A stretch of 64,000 nucleotides of DNA. Source: Pseudomonas sp. GOM7 (lineage in GTDB: Bacteria; Pseudomonadota; Gammaproteobacteria; Pseudomonadales; Pseudomonadaceae). The notes beneath the pieces were generated by a model. That model ran no database searches, was not told where the DNA came from, and saw only the letters and a program-made list of their open reading frames with translations. Within the stretch, counting starts at the first letter, position 1, and each line of letters opens with the position of its first letter. The DNA lies in contig NZ_CP113519.1 of assembly GCF_026723825.1 (NCBI RefSeq), forward strand, positions 1,364,001 through 1,428,000, written 5' to 3'. Both the position numbers and the translations under genes were made by a program. Below, in pieces: positions 27,294-37,611 of the stretch.

Positions 27294-27427
27294 GTTGGTG
27301 GGAGTATTAGGCGTGAGCCTTGGTGCCGAACTTGGCATGGCCCGGCGGACTGTTCGCTGGCGCTCCTGAGTCCGCCCTACGGCTGACCTGATGCTAAAGC
27401 ACTCCGCGCTACTTCTGGGTTACCGCA

Positions 27428-27692
27428 GGTTCAGGCGCGTGCAGAGCCCGCCCAGGAGGGCGAACGGAGTCGTCGTGGAAGAGGTTGAGCGGCATGGATG
27501 CCGCGAAAGCCACGATGGGCCAGGGATGGCCCACCGTGGCGGGCCTCTGGAGCGGCGATGGAGTGAGCGAACCCTCGCGCAGCGAGGGCCGGATGACCGG
27601 GCGGAGGGTTTTGGTTACTTTTGCCCGTCAAAAGTGACTCGCCCGGGAGGGCGAAACCAAGAACATCAGCAAAAACGCGGTAATTCGGAACA
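27428..27692 (+). repeat. Intergenic repeat, direct copy (right of transposase)
   Basis: This copy starts GGTTCAGGCGCG, passes GAGCGGCATGGATGCCGCGA, GGGCCAGGGATGGCCCA and AAAGTGACTCGCCC, and ends CAGCAAAAACGCGGTAATTC. It mirrors the segment at 25641-26022, so the transposase sits at the centre of a long imperfect palindrome. Confidence 0.7.
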
Positions 27693-27752
27693 GACACACA
27701 GAACAGCCAACACCGAATTGCCAGTTCGGCCCCCCCATAACCCACAAACAAA

Positions 27753-27782
27753 AACGGCCCGCCCCCAAGAGGGCGAGCCGTT
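27753..27782 (-). terminator. Terminator of the imelysin gene
   Basis: On the minus strand AACGGCTCGCCC / GGGCGGGCCGTT forms a hairpin followed by TTTTTGTTTG, a good intrinsic terminator 18 bp after the imelysin stop. Confidence 0.8.
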
Positions 27783-27800
27783 GCGTCACGCACGGATCGA

Positions 27801-29138
27801 TCAGAACTGGTGATCGGCGGTATCCGGGTTCAGGTCGGCGATGCCGAGCTTGGCCGAGGCCTGCTCGATGGCGCCGGTCTGCTTGACCAGCGCAGCGATG
27901 GCACCACGCACCAGGGCCTGGCCCTCGGCGTTGTCGGCGGCGATCAGTTGATCGAAATGCACGTTGTCCTTCTCGGCGCTGTCCACCAGCTTCTGCAGTT
28001 CGGCCTGGGTGGCGTCGAGGTCGGCCTTGAGGGTGGTGTCGGTCTGCGGATCGACCTTGGCCACCAGCTCCGACAGGCTCGGGCCGGTCAGGGTGCTGCC
28101 GTCGACCTTCTTGTACTCGCCCAGGTAGACGTTGCGGATGCCCAGGCCATTGTAGAAGTGCGAGTTGTGGGTGTTGTCGCTGAAGCAGTCATGCTCGTCT
28201 TCGGTGGAGTTGGCTTCCAGCGCGACTTTCATGCGCTCGCCAGCCAGCTCGCCGAGGGACAGGCTGCCCATGCCGAACAGCATCTTGCGCAGGCCATTCT
28301 CGCCGGAGTCGGCCACCAGCTCGCTGCGGTAGTTGCCTTCGACGCCGGGCTTCCACTGCTCGACCATGTCGTTGAGATCCTTGACCAGCAGGTCGGTGGC
28401 GGCCTTCAGGTAGGCACGGCGACGCTCGTTGTGGCCGCCGGTGGCGCCTTCACCCACTACATAATCGGTGTACGGACGCTCGCCAGCGCCGGGCTTGGTG
28501 CCGTTGAGATCCTGGCCCCAGAGGAGGAATTCGATGGCGTGGTAGCCGGTGGCGACGTTGGCTTCGGAGCCGCCCAGCTCGTTCAGGCTGGCCAGCAGAT
28601 CGCCTGTGATGTTGCTGACGTCGATCTTGTCTTCGCCGACCTGGATCTCGGTGTTGGCGATGATGTTGGCCTGCGCGCCCGGGTTACCCAGCGCATGCTG
28701 GTAGTCGGGGGCGACGTAGTCGATCAGGCCTTCATCCAGCGGCCAGGCGTTGAGCTGGCCTTCCCAGTCGTCCACCACCGGGTTGCCGAAGCGGAACACT
28801 TCGCTCTGCATGTAGGGCACGCGCGCGGCCAGCCAGGCCTGGCGGGCAGCTTTCAGGGTTTCTTCGCTGGGGTTGGCGAGCAGGGCGTCGACGGCGCTTT
28901 GCAGCGCCTTGCCGGTGCTGGCGGCGTCGCTGAACACGGCCAGGGCCAGATCCGCGTAGTGATTCACCACGGCCTTGGCGGCGGCTTCGTCCACCTTGCT
29001 GGCGGTGGCTGCCGGAGCGGCGCTCTCGCTGGCGGCCGGAGCGGCGGCTTGGCTGGCCGGTGCTTTGTCGTCACCGCAACCGGCTAGAGAAATGGCGATG
29101 GCCAGGAGGCTGGCCGAGGCCAGGGGCATACGAATCAT
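27801..29138 (-). CDS. Imelysin-family lipoprotein
   Basis: A 445-residue periplasmic or outer-membrane lipoprotein with signal peptide and lipobox (AISLAGCGDDK, Cys 21), then an Ala/Pro/Ser linker and an imelysin domain. The family motif GxHxxE is present in ATGYHAIEFLLWGQDL (about residue 200). Imelysins are linked to iron uptake and are often iron-regulated; they are not proven peptidases. Other members sit in operons with di-heme and iron-transport genes, but this one stands alone. An inverted repeat upstream (29199-29225) may be its operator. It ends at a strong terminator. Confidence 0.87.
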   Translation of the reverse strand: MIRMPLASASLLAIAISLAGCGDDKAPASQAAAPAASESAAPAATASKVDEAAAKAVVNHYADLALAVFSDAASTGKALQSAVDALLANPSEETLKAARQAWLAARVPYMQSEVFRFGNPVVDDWEGQLNAWPLDEGLIDYVAPDYQHALGNPGAQANIIANTEIQVGEDKIDVSNITGDLLASLNELGGSEANVATGYHAIEFLLWGQDLNGTKPGAGERPYTDYVVGEGATGGHNERRRAYLKAATDLLVKDLNDMVEQWKPGVEGNYRSELVADSGENGLRKMLFGMGSLSLGELAGERMKVALEANSTEDEHDCFSDNTHNSHFYNGLGIRNVYLGEYKKVDGSTLTGPSLSELVAKVDPQTDTTLKADLDATQAELQKLVDSAEKDNVHFDQLIAADNAEGQALVRGAIAALVKQTGAIEQASAKLGIADLNPDTADHQF

Positions 29139-29198
29139 GGCGGAGTCCTTTGCGTGTGCGGGTTGTGATAGATGCGCGAGCGTATCTGCGAAACCCCG

Positions 29199-29225
29199 AC
29201 ATAATGCAAATGTTTCGCATTATGT
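29199..29225. promoter_or_regulatory. Inverted repeat upstream of the imelysin gene
   Basis: ACATAATGC-N9-GCATTATGT is a perfect 9-bp inverted repeat 61 bp upstream of the start; the half-site CATTATG repeats again just after it. It is AT-rich and only loosely like a Fur box (GATAATGATAATCATTATC). Operator function is likely, Fur binding uncertain. Confidence 0.5.
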
Positions 29226-29367
29226 GTAAAGGCCATTATGCGAAGCTGTGCGGAACCTCTCTGCTGGTGGCGCTGGGCCGACTGCCGTTTCGTTGCGGCC
29301 GTGCGCGAAACGGCAACAGACCCTAGAATGCCCGCTCCGTTGCGCAGTTCTACATGGAGATAACTGC

Positions 29368-29940
29368 ATGAGCCTGACCGCTGTGATTCTGCTCGTCGTC
29401 GCCGTACTGCTGGGAGCCTATGCGGTTTCCCTCTACAACGGCCTGGTGCGCCTCAAGCATGGCGTGAGCAAGGCCTGGTCGAACATCGACGTGTTGCTCA
29501 AGCAGCGCCACGACGAGTTGCCCAAGTTGGTGGAAACCTGCAAGCAGTACATGCAGTACGAGGGCGCTACCCTGGAGCGGGTGATCGCCGCCCGCAGCGC
29601 CGTGGCCAGCGCCCGTGAGCAACAGGACGTGGGCGCCCTGGGCAAGGCCGAAAGCGGTCTGCGCGCCGGGCTCGGTCAGCTCTTCGCCCTGGCCGAGAAC
29701 TATCCGCAGCTCAAGGCCAACGATAGCTTCCAGCATCTGCAGCAGCGCATCAGCGGTCTGGAGAATGGCATCGCCGACCGCCGCGAGCTGTACAACGAGG
29801 CGGTGAACCTCAACAACGTGCGCATCGAACAGTTCCCGGACGTGATCCTGGCGCGGATGTTCAATTTCCAGGCTGCCGAGCTGCTGGTATTCAGCGAGGC
29901 GGAGAAGGCCGACGTCGACCTCAAGTCGCTGTTCAACTGA
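29368..29940 (+). CDS. LemA family protein
   Basis: A 190-residue membrane-anchored protein: an N-terminal helix (LTAVILLVVAVLLGAYAVSL) followed by a helical domain with the family signatures SKAWSNIDVLLKQRHDELPK and NYPQLKANDSFQHLQQRISG. LemA proteins are widespread, with poorly defined roles in envelope stress or signalling. ATG 29368 is used, with GGAG 9 bp upstream and immediately before the membrane helix. The next gene begins 2 bp later and both are probably co-transcribed. Confidence 0.87.
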   Translation: MSLTAVILLVVAVLLGAYAVSLYNGLVRLKHGVSKAWSNIDVLLKQRHDELPKLVETCKQYMQYEGATLERVIAARSAVASAREQQDVGALGKAESGLRAGLGQLFALAENYPQLKANDSFQHLQQRISGLENGIADRRELYNEAVNLNNVRIEQFPDVILARMFNFQAAELLVFSEAEKADVDLKSLFN

Positions 29941-29942
29941 CC

Positions 29943-30848
29943 ATGATGCAGGGTGATCCCTTGGGCTTCTTCGTCACCCTGGCTTTCACCCTCGGCACCT
30001 GTCTGAGCGGTGCCTGGTGGTGCCTGCGGCGATGGTCGCAGGCGCGCCATCTGCTGGATACCCCCACCTCGAAGATCCGTTCGGCGGCGCAGGGTTATGT
30101 CGAGTTGTATGGCGTGTTGCACGAGTTGCCTGGAGCCGAGGTGCGCGGCCCGCTGACCGGCAAACCCTGCCTGTGGTGGCGCTATCGCATCGAGGAATAC
30201 CAGTCCAGCGACAACAAGAGCACCTGGCGGGTGGTCGAGCGCGGTAGCAGCGAGGCCTGGTTGCGTCTGGATGACGGCACCGGCGAGTGCCTGATCGACC
30301 CGCGCGGCGCCGAGGTGCGCCCGGTGGTGCGCGATAGCTGGGAGGGCAACCTGCGCCATCCGTTGGGGCCGGTAAAGACCGGGTTCTGGCGCTTTCTGAG
30401 CAGTGGCAGGCGCTACCGCTACGTCGAGGAACGCCTGCATGCCGGCCAGCCGCTGTATGCCATCGGCGATTTTCGCACTCAGGGTGCGGCGCAGCAGGGC
30501 TTCGATCCGACGGCGGCGCAGGGCGCGGTGATACGCGAATGGAAGGGCGACTTCGCCGGCCTGCTGCGTCGCTTCGACAGCGACGGCAACGGTCAACTGG
30601 ATGAGCGGGAATGGGATCGGGTGCGTCTGGCTGCGCGGCTGGAGGCCGAGGATCGCCAGCGCCTGCGCGCGCAGGAGCCGGCCCACAATCAGATGGCCAG
30701 GCCGAGGGAGGCACAGCCCTTCATTCTGGCCAACGCCGGGGAGGACGAACTGGCGCGCGGTTTCTATTGGCAGGCGGCGGCTGGTGCCGTGCTGTGTCTG
30801 GTCGGTGCACTGGCCACGGCCTGGGTGCTGGGTGTGCAGAACTGGTGA
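29943..30848 (+). CDS. GIDE-domain membrane protein with EF-hand
   Basis: A 301-residue protein with a membrane helix at each end (about 8-26 and 275-298). Between them is a GIDE-type domain (AAQGYVELYGVLHELPGAEV, GKPCLWWRYRIEEY, IDPRGAEVRP), the region found in eukaryotic mitochondrial E3 ligases and in bacterial partners of LemA. There is no RING finger. At about residue 210 the loop DSDGNGQLDEREW fits a canonical EF-hand calcium loop (D-x-D-x-N-G-x-x-D-x-x-E). It follows lemA by 2 bp with no clear ribosome site, suggesting coupled translation. Role unknown; calcium binding inferred. Confidence 0.75.
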   Translation: MMQGDPLGFFVTLAFTLGTCLSGAWWCLRRWSQARHLLDTPTSKIRSAAQGYVELYGVLHELPGAEVRGPLTGKPCLWWRYRIEEYQSSDNKSTWRVVERGSSEAWLRLDDGTGECLIDPRGAEVRPVVRDSWEGNLRHPLGPVKTGFWRFLSSGRRYRYVEERLHAGQPLYAIGDFRTQGAAQQGFDPTAAQGAVIREWKGDFAGLLRRFDSDGNGQLDEREWDRVRLAARLEAEDRQRLRAQEPAHNQMARPREAQPFILANAGEDELARGFYWQAAAGAVLCLVGALATAWVLGVQNW

Positions 30849-30857
30849 GACACCTGC

Positions 30858-30884
30858 CACGCCGCCGCGACTGAGTGCGGCGTG
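30858..30884. terminator. Hairpin between convergent GIDE and bifA genes
   Basis: CACGCCGC / GCGGCGTG, an 8-bp stem with an 11-nt loop, fills the 40-bp gap between two gene ends and can act on both strands. Confidence 0.5.
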
Positions 30885-30888
30885 CTGG

Positions 30889-32943
30889 TTACAGCGTGGC
30901 GGCGGAGTTCAGGCGCTGGGATTGCTTGAGGAACAGGGTCAGCTCACGCGCCGGCAGCGGCTTGCTGTAGAGGTAGCCCTGCCCCTCATGGCAGCCCTGG
31001 GCGATGATGTAGGCCTCCTGCTCGGCGGTTTCCACGCCTTCGGCGATGACCTGCATGCCCAGGCTCTTGCCGAGCTGGATGATGGCGCGAACGATGGTGG
31101 CGTCGTCCTCGTCTTCGAGCAGATCCTGCACGAAGCTCTTGTCGATCTTGATCTTGTCCAGTGGCAGGCTCTTGAGATAGCTCAGCGAGGAATAGCCGGT
31201 TCCGAAGTCGTCGATGGCGATCATCGCCCCCGAGCGGCGCAGGCTGAGCAGGTGCTGGGCGGCGGTGCTGATGTCTTCCATCAGGCCGGTTTCGGTGACT
31301 TCCAGCTCCAGGCTCTTGGGCGGCAGGCGGTAGACCTGCATCAGGTTGTTGACCACCCGTGGCAGCTCGGAGTGGTGCAACTGCACGGTGGACAGGTTGA
31401 TGGCCATGCGCAGGTCGCTGAACCCCTGGTCGTGCCATTCGCGCAGTTGCCGGCAGGTCTGGTCGAGCACCCATTCGCCGATGGGGATGATGGTGCCGTT
31501 CTGCTCGGCCAGCGGGATGAACAGATCCGGCGCGACGAAACCGTGCTGCGGATGCTGCCAGCGCAGCAGGGCCTCGACGCCGACCACGCGATGGTCACGG
31601 TAGTCCACCTGCGGCTGATAGACCAGGTGCAACTGGTTCTGCGCCAGGGCGTCGCGCAAGTCCTTTTCCAGTTCGCGACGGCGGCGCATCTCGCTGTCGA
31701 CGCTGGCGATGTAGAACTGATAGCGGTTGCGCGAGCGGCTCTTGGCCAGGGTCATGGTCTGCTCGGCTTTCTGCAGCAGTTTCTCGGTGCTGTCGCCATC
31801 TTCCGGGAACAGGGTGATGCCGATGGTGGCGCGCAGGCGCACCTCCTGCTGGTCGAGCATGAAGGGCAGTTCCAGGTCGTCCAGCACGCTCTGCGCCAAC
31901 TCGGCGGCTTCGTAGGGTTGTTCGATGTCGGCCTGCACCAGGGCGAACTGGTCGCCACCCAGGCGGGCCAGGGCGTCGAGGCGGCCACTGTGGCTGCGCA
32001 GGCGGTCGGAGAGGGCCAGGAGCAACTGGTCGCCACTCTGGTAGCTGAACTGTTCGTTGATGCCCTTGAAGTCGTCGAGGCCGACACAGAGCACGGCGAC
32101 ACGGCGTTGCAGACGACCGGCATCCTCGAGAATCTGGTCGAGCTGCTGTTGCAGTTGTTGGCGATTGGGCAGGCCGGTGAGGAAGTCGAACTGGGCCATG
32201 CGCAGCAGGCTGTTCTCCGCTTCACGGCGCAGTTGCGTGTTGCGCTCGATGGAGGCGAGCAACTGGTTGGCGGTGTTGATCCATAGGCCCAGCTCGTTCT
32301 TCTCGTTGCCCGGAAGCATGGGCAGCTTGTGCTCGCTGGGGCGGTCGGGGTTGATATTGGTCAGGTGCTCGATGATCTTCGCCAGCGGTTTGGTCAGCAG
32401 CCAGTGGTAGACCAGGTAGAGCACCAGGCCCATGGCCATGGCCCGCAGCACGCCGGAAATGAAGATGATCACCGAGTTGGTGACGAAGTTCTCTCCATAG
32501 GGCGCGGTGTCGAGGATGATGGTGAGATCGCCGTAGTATTCGCTGTAGGGGCCGCGACCAACCAGCTTGATTGAGAACTGCTGCTCCTGGCCGAGGATCG
32601 GATCGGTGAGCATGCGCGTGGGAATCTGCGCCAGATCCCGTGAACGCTCGGCCAGCATGGGTTCGTTGGGGTGACCGATGGACGCGTAGCGCACCGATTC
32701 GTGCTGGAACAGGCCTTCGATCACCTGCATGCCCATTTCCCGATCCAGGCTGTAAACCGCCTGGGTCGAGGGGTCGCGGAACATGCCGAGGATGCGGTGC
32801 GCGTCGTTGGCCACTGCCTGGCGCGTCTTGTAGGCGTCGAAGACGATCTGCGCACAACTCAATACGACGCCGACCACGAATGCTGAAAGCAGCACTACGC
32901 GGAGCAACTTGAGTGACAAGCTGTTCTTCAATTCCAGCTTCAA
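30889..32943 (-). CDS. bifA: Cyclic di-GMP phosphodiesterase BifA
   Basis: A 684-residue inner-membrane protein. Membrane helices at about 10-30 and 160-185 bracket a periplasmic domain. The GGDEF domain is degenerate (ARLGGDQFALV, GGDQF), while the EAL domain keeps EALLRWQ, ELEVTETGLM, IDDFGTGYSSL and AEGVET, so it should hydrolyse cyclic di-GMP. GGDQF plus the neighbouring sodB matches BifA of P. aeruginosa, which lowers c-di-GMP to favour swarming over biofilm. The start appears to be TTG 32943 (MKLELKNSL), with AAGGA 7 bp upstream; a TTG two codons earlier overlaps that site too closely. Confidence 0.9.
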   Translation of the reverse strand: MKLELKNSLSLKLLRVVLLSAFVVGVVLSCAQIVFDAYKTRQAVANDAHRILGMFRDPSTQAVYSLDREMGMQVIEGLFQHESVRYASIGHPNEPMLAERSRDLAQIPTRMLTDPILGQEQQFSIKLVGRGPYSEYYGDLTIILDTAPYGENFVTNSVIIFISGVLRAMAMGLVLYLVYHWLLTKPLAKIIEHLTNINPDRPSEHKLPMLPGNEKNELGLWINTANQLLASIERNTQLRREAENSLLRMAQFDFLTGLPNRQQLQQQLDQILEDAGRLQRRVAVLCVGLDDFKGINEQFSYQSGDQLLLALSDRLRSHSGRLDALARLGGDQFALVQADIEQPYEAAELAQSVLDDLELPFMLDQQEVRLRATIGITLFPEDGDSTEKLLQKAEQTMTLAKSRSRNRYQFYIASVDSEMRRRRELEKDLRDALAQNQLHLVYQPQVDYRDHRVVGVEALLRWQHPQHGFVAPDLFIPLAEQNGTIIPIGEWVLDQTCRQLREWHDQGFSDLRMAINLSTVQLHHSELPRVVNNLMQVYRLPPKSLELEVTETGLMEDISTAAQHLLSLRRSGAMIAIDDFGTGYSSLSYLKSLPLDKIKIDKSFVQDLLEDEDDATIVRAIIQLGKSLGMQVIAEGVETAEQEAYIIAQGCHEGQGYLYSKPLPARELTLFLKQSQRLNSAATL

Positions 32944-33216
32944 CGTCAATTCCTTGTGTCAGTGCAGCAGCGTCATCGGGCAAGTATTGGCAATCTCGCC
33001 CTGGCCGTCAAAGGGCCACCATGGATGTATGCATTTTTCGTGCGTGAGTCCGCAGAGCGGGCCGCGCCGTCTCGATGAGGTTGTCGGTGAAGAAGGCTAG
33101 GACTTTAGTGCCATGTGCTGACAGAAAGTTGATACTGGATCGTCGTCGAGCCGACTGCAAGCATTTGCTCGGGGCGCTCGAAGTGTCTTTGTTTCGTGAC
33201 TTTCGAGGGCTGAAAA

Positions 33217-33244
33217 AAGAACCCGGCTGCAGGGCCGGGTTCTT
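33217..33244 (-). terminator. Terminator of sodB
   Basis: On the minus strand AAGAACCCGGC / GCCGGGTTCTT (11-bp perfect stem) is followed by TTTTTT, a textbook intrinsic terminator 18 bp after the sodB stop. Confidence 0.9.
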
Positions 33245-33262
33245 GTCTTACCTTGCCTGGGT

Positions 33263-33844
33263 TCAGGCCGCGTAGTTCTGGGCGACGAAGTCCCAGTTGA
33301 CCAGGTTCCAGAACGCCTCGACGTACTTCGGACGCAGGTTGCGGTAGTCGATGTAGTAGGCGTGCTCCCAGACGTCGCAGGTCAGCAGCGGGGTATCGCC
33401 GGAAGTCAGCGGGCAGCCAGCGCCGATGGTGCTGGCCAGGGCCAGGGAGCCGTCAGCCTTCTTCACCAGCCAGCCCCAGCCGGAACCGAAGGTGCCGATG
33501 GAAACCTTGCTGAACTCTTCCTTGAACTTGTCGAAGGAACCGAAAGCGGCGTTGATGGCGTCAGCCAGGGCGCCGGTGGGCTGGCCACCGCCGTTGGGCG
33601 ACAGGCAGTTCCAGTAGAAGGTGTGGTTCCACACCTGGGCGGCGTTGTTGAAGATGCCGCCCGAGGAGGTCTTGACGATCTCTTCCAGGCTCTTGCCTTC
33701 GAACTCGGTGCCCGGCACCAGGTTGTTCAGGTTCACCACGTAGGTGTTGTGGTGCTTGTCGTGGTGGAATTCCAGGGTCTCGGCGGAAATGTGCGGCTCG
33801 AGGGCATTCTTTTCGTAAGGCAGCGGCGGCAATTCAAAAGCCAT
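33263..33844 (-). CDS. sodB: Superoxide dismutase, iron type
   Basis: A 193-residue cytoplasmic superoxide dismutase. Metal ligands are visible: His in [13 protein letters not shown], His in [11 protein letters not shown], and Asp/His in [13 protein letters not shown]. The iron-type signature FGSGWGWLV and overall length agree with FeSOD. It converts superoxide to oxygen and hydrogen peroxide. The gene lies upstream of bifA on the same strand but a strong terminator separates them. The start has AGGAGAT close upstream. Confidence 0.96.
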   Translation of the reverse strand: MAFELPPLPYEKNALEPHISAETLEFHHDKHHNTYVVNLNNLVPGTEFEGKSLEEIVKTSSGGIFNNAAQVWNHTFYWNCLSPNGGGQPTGALADAINAAFGSFDKFKEEFSKVSIGTFGSGWGWLVKKADGSLALASTIGAGCPLTSGDTPLLTCDVWEHAYYIDYRNLRPKYVEAFWNLVNWDFVAQNYAA

Positions 33845-34064
33845 GGTCTATCTCCTACTCAGGTCGTGTGCGGTATGCGCATGAGGCCGATCACGGGCGG
33901 CCCTGAAGGCAGGCTGATCCCAGCCTGCGAGCGGCGTGGAGTTTGTACTCCTTGCGCCACAGACTCGGAATCATAGCACCCAGCCTCGGCCATAACCACG
34001 CAACATCTGTGTGGGAAAGCCGGTGCCAGGGCCTCTGCGTCGATATTTCGACCGCCTTGCGGGG

Positions 34065-35392
34065 TCAAAGTGCACCCGCTTTCTTCCAGGCCAGGTAGCT
34101 GCTGACCAGCTCCGGCCCCAGCTCGCCTGGGCGGGCATCGAGCACCGGCACGTCATGCGCGGCCAGGCGCTCGTGCAGCCCGGCGCGAGCGTTGAGGTAA
34201 TCCAGTGTGCCGCAGTAGGCCAGGGCCTGCTCGTAGCCCGTCACGGGCTCCTGGCGGAGCTGGTCGAGCACCTCTTCGCGCAGGCTGGCGACCAGCACGC
34301 GATGCTGGCGCGACAGGCGCCTGACCGCGGCGAGCAGATCCTGGTCATCCTCGTCGCGCAGGTTGCTCACCAGCACCACCAGGGCGCGGCGGCGCTGGCG
34401 GGACAGGAGCAGGTCGGCGGCGGCGCTGAAGTCGGCCGGCTGCTGGCTGGTCTGCAGGTCGTAGACGGCGCCCAGCAGGCTGTTGAGCTGCGCCTGGCCC
34501 TTGACCGGGGCCAGGTAGCGCTGGTGATTGCCGGCGAAGGTCGCCAGGCCCACCGCGTCGCCCTGGCGCAGGGCCACGTAGCTGAGCAGCAGGCAGGCAT
34601 TGAGGGCGTGATCGAAGTGCGATAGCTCGTCGTCCTGGCTGCGCATGCGCCGGCCACAGTCGAGCAGGAAGACGATCTGCTGGTCACGCTCGTCCTGGTA
34701 TTCGCGGGCGATGGGCGTGCGCTTGCGCGCGGTGGCCTTCCAGTCGATCTGGCGCAGGGTGTCGCCGTCGCGAAACTCGCGTAGCTGATGGAATTCCAGA
34801 CCCAGACCACGGCGCGGGCGTTGACGCACGCCAAGCTGGCTGAGCCAGTCGTCCACGGCTTTCAACTGGGCGCCGTAGAGGCGGGCGAAGTCGGGGAACA
34901 CACGGCTCTCGCCAGGCATGTCGAGCAGGCGGCGGCCCTGCCACAGGCGTAACGGGCTGGGCAGCAGGAGTTCGCAGCGGGCGAAGGCGAAGTGTCCGCG
35001 TTGCTGGGGTTTGAGGCGGTAGCTCGATTGCGTCTGCTGGCCCGGATGCAGGTCGATGCGCAGTGGCATGCCCTCGAAGGCCATGCCGGCCGGGACATGG
35101 TCGAACAGTTCGAGCTGCACCGCGTTCGAGAAGTCATGATGCACCTGCAACTGCACGTCGCTCCAGCGCCCCAGTGGCAGGTTGCCCGGCAAGGTGCGCT
35201 GCACCCGTGGCGTGGGCAGGCGGCGCAGCCATAGGGCATCGCTGGCCGCGACCAGCAACAGGGCGACGAGCATGCCCCAACTCAAGGGTTGCAGGCTGGC
35301 CGGCAGCGCGATGCCGAACAGTGGCAGGGCGCCGAGCAGTACGGCGATTGCCAGCAGCGCTGCGAGCAGGGCAAGGAGCAGGCGCGAAGGCT

Positions 35393-35396
<4 letters not shown>
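34065..35396 (-). CDS. DUF58 domain protein, MoxR operon
   Basis: A 443-residue protein with two N-terminal membrane helices (about 5-55) and a DUF58 region containing the signature FREFRDGDTLRQIDWKATARKR-like stretch (about residue 215) followed by a von Willebrand A-like fold (IVFLLDCGRRM). DUF58 proteins accompany MoxR ATPases and are thought to help them assemble or activate envelope or metal-containing targets. Its start overlaps the moxR stop by 4 bp; it appears to be second in the operon only in reading order, since the MoxR gene precedes it on the minus strand. Confidence 0.87.
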
Positions 35397-36429
<1,033 letters not shown>

Positions 36430-36433
<4 letters not shown>

Positions 36434-37611
36434 AGGGCATTCCTGAGGGTTTGCAGGTGGGCGACCTGGCGGGTGAAGTCACTGGCCGATAGGCGCTGCT
36501 TGGGCAGCGGGCGCATGGCTTGGCTGATCGCCTTGCTGGGCAGGCGGGTCAGGCGGCCAAGTACCTGCCACTGTTCGGCGACCCCGAGTTTCTCGAAGCC
36601 GGGGTAGCGGCGCCTGGCGCGGCGTTTGATGTCCTGCTGGAGGATGTGCAGCAGGCTGTGCTGGCCGCTGCGGCGCAGCAGGAAGTCGGCGCTGGCGCGC
36701 AGGTGTTCCGCCAGTTGCCGGCGCGCGCGGCTGGCTGGCGCCAGCAGCGGGCCATGGCGCATGCCGGCGTGCCACAGGGCGGCGGCGATCAGCAGGGCCA
36801 GCACCACCAGCGCCAGTGGGAAGTGGCGCAGCAGCAAGGTGAACAGGTCATCGTGGTCGGCACGGTAGAGCAGGGTGACGACGCTGTCCTGGCTGAGGTA
36901 CCAGAGCAGCCAGGCATTGTCGTATTCGCCGATGGCCTGGTTCTGCCAGATCCACGGATCGCTCATCACGGTGATCAGACCGTCGCCGTGATAGAGCTGC
37001 AGCAGGTGGGTGGCCTGGGCGCTGTTGGCCCAGGCATGGGCACGGTTCTGCGCGTCGTAGAGGTGGAAGGCGGTGTCGAAGGCGATGTAGGCCGGGGCGT
37101 CTTCGTTCTGCAGGTACAGCTTGGTCAGATCCGGGTAGGCGTCTTCGCTCTGCGCGTCGGCCGGCTCGCCTTCGGCTTCGTCGTCGTCGAGGTCGTCGCT
37201 CATGTACTGCTCGATGTCCAGCAGGTCAAGGAGCAGATCGCCGCTCTTGCCTTCGTCCGCGTCCCACAGGCGCTCGGCGATCAGCAGCAGGTGGCCGCCA
37301 TTGGCCGTCCATTGCAGCACGTGCTCGGCCTGGCGTGGCGTCATGTTGCCGCGGTCGGCCAGCAGCATCAGGGTCTGCCCCTGGCTCGGCAGGGTGCTGA
37401 GGACTTCCAGATTGTCGGCACGCTGCACGGCGATGCCTTGCTGGCGCAGGAAGTGTTCGGCGGCCAGGTAAGGGTTGGCGTCCACTTCTGGGGCGGGGCC
37501 GTGTTCGAGGGTTTCCTGGTAGGGCTGCAGGCGCCCCAGCAGATAGATGGCCAGCAGCCCCAGGGCCAGCAGCACGGCCATGGCCGTGAGGAATCCGGCG
37601 CGGCGGCTCAT
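36430..37611 (-). CDS. DUF4350 domain membrane protein
   Basis: A 393-residue protein: a membrane helix at residues 8-27, a soluble DUF4350-like region (PYLAAEHFLRQQGIAVQRAD, LMLLADRGNMTPRQAEHVLQ) of GATase-like fold, a very acidic insert near residue 145 (DDLDDDEAEGEPADAQSEDA), a second helix near 265-285 and a basic C-terminal tail. Such proteins are constant members of MoxR/DUF58 clusters; biochemical role is unknown. Its start overlaps the DUF4129 gene by 4 bp. Confidence 0.82.

Larger units (their letters stand above)
26023..27427 (-). mobile_element. IS110-family insertion sequence (limits approximate)
   Basis: The interval between the two flanking repeat copies is about 1.4 kb, a normal IS110-family size, and contains one transposase plus about 380 bp of non-coding DNA upstream of it. 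Exact ends were not resolved: IS110 elements lack clear terminal repeats and duplications. The 8-mer GATACCGT occurs at 26056-26063 and 27117-27124, but this could be chance. Confidence 0.6.
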
